A DNA stretch of 24,485 bases, taken from the IMG/VR virus record IMGVR_UViG_3300050006_000842, positions 1 to 24,485 of that record. One strand, given 5' to 3'. Source of the stretch: a virus. A program made the position numbers and the translations under genes. Below, in pieces: positions 21,323 through 24,485 of this stretch (the first letter of the stretch is position 1; the number at the start of each line of letters is the position of its first letter). The notes under the pieces were generated by a model. It did no database searches, was not told the DNA's origin, and worked only from the letters and a program-made list of their open reading frames with translations.

Positions 21323-24300
21323 ATGACAACGCTGAACCCAGAGGGCTCGTTTGACGCCCTCAAAGACCGTGTCAGCGGTGCCATCGAGTCGACCTTCCCT
21401 TACGAGGGGAGGGACCGCAGGCTGGAAGTAGACAGAGTCTGGGTCGACGACAAGAAGAGCATCGACGACATCCGATCACAGCAAGAGGCCAAGATGAAGG
21501 GTAGGTCCTGGACCGTGCCCGTCATGGCCGACGTACGGTTGGTCGACAAGGAGACGGGGAAGGTCCTGGACGAGCGGCCCATTCGAGTGGCCAACCTCCC
21601 CAAGGTCACGCGCCGGTACTCCTACATCGTGGATGGCAAGGAGCGGCAGGTCGACAACCAGTTCCGCCTGAAGTCGGGCGTGTACCACCGCACCACGGGC
21701 AAGGGTCAGCTGGTCTCGAAGTGGAACGCGGAGCAGGGCCTGGGCTTCGACCTGAAGTTCGACCCGAGCAAGCGCCGCTACCTCATCCACTACGGCGACT
21801 CCAACATCCCCCTCTACCCCGTGCTCAAGGCCATGGGTGTGGGTGACGACGCCATCGAGGCCAAGCTCGGTCGGCGGATGCTCACCGCGGGGAAGCAGGA
21901 GAAGCACGACGTTGCGATGCGCGCCTTCTACAAGGCGTCCACAGGCAAGCCGGCACCCAGCATCGAGGAGGCGGAGGAGCACGTCGCCAAGACCCTGACT
22001 GAGACGAAGCTCCGGTCGGACAGCACCCACCTCACCCTCGGCAAGAAGTACGACCACGTCAGCTCCGAGGCGCTCCTGGCCTCGGCGGCGAAGCTCGCCC
22101 GCATCTCCAGGGGTGAGGAGGATGAGGACAACCGGGAGCACCTGTTCTTCAAGGACGCCCTCTCCATCGAGGACTTCATCGAGGAGCGCCTCCAGCGGTC
22201 GCAGCGGGACATCCGGGCGAAGCTGTCCAACAACATCGACAAGAAGGGGAAGCGCGTCCGAGAGATCGTGGCCCCTGGCATCTTCGACAAGCCGGTGCGG
22301 TCCTTCTTCACGTCCAGCCAGCTCGCGCAGATGCCCGAGCAGATCAACCCCCTGGAGTTCGTGTCCGGGCAGACCAAGACCACGGTCATGGGGGAGGGCG
22401 GCATCAAGACCACCCATACCCTGACCGACGAGGTCCGTCTCATCGACCCGACCCACCTGGGGTTCCTCGATCCCATCCAGACCCCCGAGGGGGACAAGAC
22501 CGGGATCACCCTGCAGCTCCCGCTGGGGGTCATCAAGAAGGACAAGAAGCTCTACATCAAGGCGTACAACACCAAGACGGGACGGATGGAGGAGGTCGAC
22601 GCCTACAAGGCGCACCGCAGCACGATGGCCTACCCTGACCAGTTCACCTGGGAGAAGGGCAAGCCGACCCCCGATGTGTTGAGCCGCGTGGCAGTCAGCG
22701 GCCCCGGCGGTGAGCTGAAGACGGTCAACTACAAGGACGTGGACTACGTCCTGCGCTCTCCCAAGGCCCTGTTCGGGATGTCGTCCAACCTCATCCCGTT
22801 CCTGCAGAACAACCAGGGTGTCCGTGCCATGACCGCGTCGCGCCAGCAGGAGCAGGCCGTCCCCCTCGTCGACCGGGAGCCCCCGCGCGTGCAGGTGAAG
22901 ACGGAGGGCGCCAAGACGTGGGAGCAGACCCTCGGCCAGTTCAATGCGCACTACGCCCCCATCGCGGGGAAGGTCATCGAGGTCAAGCCCGACGCTGTCA
23001 TCATCCGTGGGAAGGACCGGAAGAAGCACGAGGTGCAGCTGTATGACCACTTCCCCCTCAACGAGGCGTCGAGTGTGCTGCACTCCAACCCCGTCGTGGC
23101 TGTAGGGGACGAGGTCAAGCCCGGACAGCTGGTGGCCGACACCAACTTCACCAAGGGCGGGACGCTCGCCCTGGGGAAGAACCTGCGCGTCGCGTACCTC
23201 CCGTACAAGGGGTACAACTTCGAGGACGGCATCGTCATCTCCGAGACGGGTGCCAAGAAGCTCACGTCCAAGCACATGCACCGCAAGCACCTGGCCATCA
23301 ACAAGGACACGGTGCTGAAGCGGGACAAGTTCCGCGCCTACTCCACCCCGGACCGTGCCCCGGACTCGAAGCTCAAGAAGCTGGACGATGACGGGATCAT
23401 CCGGAAGGGGGAGATCGTCCACGAGGGGGACATCCTGGTGGCCTCGCTGAAGAAGCCGGCCCCCACCAGTGAGCGCCGTGCTCTCGAGCGCTTGCACAAG
23501 AGCCTGGTCAAGGACCTGATCGAGCGACCCCTCACCTGGGACAGCGACACCAAGGGACGCGTGGTCCGTGTGGTGAAGACGGCCAAGGGAGTCGACGTCC
23601 ACGTGGCCACCGAGGAGCCGGCACGTGTAGGGGACAAGCTGGTCGGGCGCCATGGGAACAAGGGCGTCATCACCGCCATCATCCCCGACCATGAGATGCC
23701 ACGGCCGATGGAGAAGGGCTCCCCGCAGCTCGACGTCCTCCTCAACCCGGCTGGGATCCCGGGCCGCATCAACCTCGGGCAGGTCCTGGAGACCGCAGCC
23801 AGCAAGCTGTCCACGAAGCGGAAGCCCTACGTCGTCAACAACTTCGCCGGCGGGGGCAAGGACTACATCACGGCCCTGAAGAAGGAGCTGGCGGCCGCGG
23901 GGGTCACCGACACGGAGCCCCTGCAGGATCCACAGACCGGGAGCAGGCTGGGCGACACCCTGACGGGCGAGCAGTACATGCTCAAGCTCAAGCACCAGGT
24001 CACCAAGAAGTCCGCGGCTCGGTCGGGTGGGACTGGGTACGGCTACGACGTCAACCGGGTCCCCAAGGGCGGGGGTGCCCACGGTGCCCAGGCGATGGAC
24101 GCGCTGGGCATGTACGCCATGCTCGCGCACGGAGCGAAGGCCAACATCCGTGAGATGGCCACCTACAAGACCCAGCGCAACGACGAGCTGTGGGATGCCC
24201 TGCAGTCGGGGGAGCCCCTGCCCCCGCCGACCACGTCCTTCGCCTACGACAAGCTCCAGGGCTACATGAACGTGATGGGGATCAACCCCACGAAGCGGGG

Positions 24301-24485
24301 CAGCGTCATCAACCTGTCCCCGCTGACCGATGCGCAGACCAGGGAGATGTCCAACGGGGCACTCCCGGACGCCGGGCTGATGTTCCAGGGCAAGGACATG
24401 AAGCCCGAGCGGGGCGGCCTGTTCGACCCCCGCATCACGGGGGGACCCGACGGGACGAAGTGGAGCCACATCGAGCTGACTGTCT
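21323..24485 (+). CDS. rpoB-rpoC-like: RNA polymerase beta subunit fused to start of beta-prime (partial)
   Basis: An open frame of 1054 codons that runs off the window. RpoB landmarks appear in order: VDGKERQVDNQFRLKSGVYH near the N-terminus, the rifampicin-region SSQLAQMPEQINPL (331-344), HLGFLDPIQTPEG (378-390; bacteria have HYGRxCPIETPEG), GYNFEDGIVISE with the acidic pair E634/D635, and GDKLVGRHGNKG with K772 and K780 at the same eight-residue spacing as E. coli K1065 and K1073. Beta ends near residue 985 and, without a stop, the frame continues into NLSPLTD (from about 991) and KPERGGLFD (1027-1035), the beginning of beta-prime. AGGTG lies five bases before the ATG. It would give the phage its own multisubunit-type transcription enzyme, whether injected or made in the cell. 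Confidence 0.9.
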   Translation, partial: MTTLNPEGSFDALKDRVSGAIESTFPYEGRDRRLEVDRVWVDDKKSIDDIRSQQEAKMKGRSWTVPVMADVRLVDKETGKVLDERPIRVANLPKVTRRYSYIVDGKERQVDNQFRLKSGVYHRTTGKGQLVSKWNAEQGLGFDLKFDPSKRRYLIHYGDSNIPLYPVLKAMGVGDDAIEAKLGRRMLTAGKQEKHDVAMRAFYKASTGKPAPSIEEAEEHVAKTLTETKLRSDSTHLTLGKKYDHVSSEALLASAAKLARISRGEEDEDNREHLFFKDALSIEDFIEERLQRSQRDIRAKLSNNIDKKGKRVREIVAPGIFDKPVRSFFTSSQLAQMPEQINPLEFVSGQTKTTVMGEGGIKTTHTLTDEVRLIDPTHLGFLDPIQTPEGDKTGITLQLPLGVIKKDKKLYIKAYNTKTGRMEEVDAYKAHRSTMAYPDQFTWEKGKPTPDVLSRVAVSGPGGELKTVNYKDVDYVLRSPKALFGMSSNLIPFLQNNQGVRAMTASRQQEQAVPLVDREPPRVQVKTEGAKTWEQTLGQFNAHYAPIAGKVIEVKPDAVIIRGKDRKKHEVQLYDHFPLNEASSVLHSNPVVAVGDEVKPGQLVADTNFTKGGTLALGKNLRVAYLPYKGYNFEDGIVISETGAKKLTSKHMHRKHLAINKDTVLKRDKFRAYSTPDRAPDSKLKKLDDDGIIRKGEIVHEGDILVASLKKPAPTSERRALERLHKSLVKDLIERPLTWDSDTKGRVVRVVKTAKGVDVHVATEEPARVGDKLVGRHGNKGVITAIIPDHEMPRPMEKGSPQLDVLLNPAGIPGRINLGQVLETAASKLSTKRKPYVVNNFAGGGKDYITALKKELAAAGVTDTEPLQDPQTGSRLGDTLTGEQYMLKLKHQVTKKSAARSGGTGYGYDVNRVPKGGGAHGAQAMDALGMYAMLAHGAKANIREMATYKTQRNDELWDALQSGEPLPPPTTSFAYDKLQGYMNVMGINPTKRGSVINLSPLTDAQTREMSNGALPDAGLMFQGKDMKPERGGLFDPRITGGPDGTKWSHIELTV

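Noticed and set aside
21476-24469. A 997-codon open frame on the minus strand
   Set aside because: It is the antisense of the RNA polymerase gene; long antisense frames arise from high third-position GC. Its product is Leu/Val/Gly/His-rich with no motif, whereas the plus strand has many catalytic motifs.
1-24485. tRNA genes, insertion sequences or an integrase
   Set aside because: None was recognised when reading both strands; I cannot exclude an atypical tRNA without a covariance search.

Overview
The window is part of a large, GC-rich double-stranded DNA phage genome. Base composition, GTG/ATG starts with strong AGGAGG-type ribosome binding sites, and TAnnnT-like -10 elements point to an actinobacterial host; this is an inference, since no host gene is present. 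No tRNA, rRNA, CRISPR array or insertion sequence was found.

Left arm (1 to about 14,941, all minus strand, read right to left). A near-continuous run of about 20 tightly overlapping genes carries replication, recombination and repair. In transcription order: a Cys-rich small protein, a small helix-turn-helix protein, an SF2 DNA helicase, a hypothetical protein, a family-4-type uracil-DNA glycosylase, two hypothetical proteins, a DnaB-like replicative helicase, a DnaG-type primase, a Cys-rich protein that may be the ssDNA-binding protein, a family A DNA polymerase with proofreading, a small protein, an HU-like protein, a hypothetical protein, a zinc-ribbon protein, a RecA/UvsX-like recombinase, a zinc-ribbon PD-(D/E)XK resolvase-like nuclease, a Cas4/RecB-like nuclease, a hypothetical protein, a RusA-like resolvase, a Cys-rich protein, and the first codons of one more gene.

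Divergent promoter region (14,942-15,071). Minus-strand replication genes leave to the left and plus-strand virion genes to the right. The plus promoter has recognisable -35/-10 boxes with an 18-bp spacer. The minus side has an extended -10 (TGnCATAAG) that recurs in the second divergent region at 21.2 kb.

Right arm (15,072 to the end). Plus-strand genes encode three unrecognised proteins of the virion module and a large portal protein carrying a zinc-ribbon insertion. A small minus-strand cassette (20,018-21,228) then interrupts the module. It holds three zinc-binding proteins, a 34-residue membrane protein and a 59-residue extremely acidic protein. Divergent from it, an open reading frame starting at 21,323 runs off the window. 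It encodes a complete, compact multisubunit-type RNA polymerase beta subunit fused in frame to the start of beta-prime. The beta-prime N-terminal zinc domain appears to be missing, and the rifampicin pocket is changed.

The most interesting points are the phage-encoded beta/beta-prime fusion RNA polymerase, the acidic-protein cassette divergent from it, a 15-bp palindrome present three times (two inside genes, one at the convergent gene junction), and the paired extended -10 elements.
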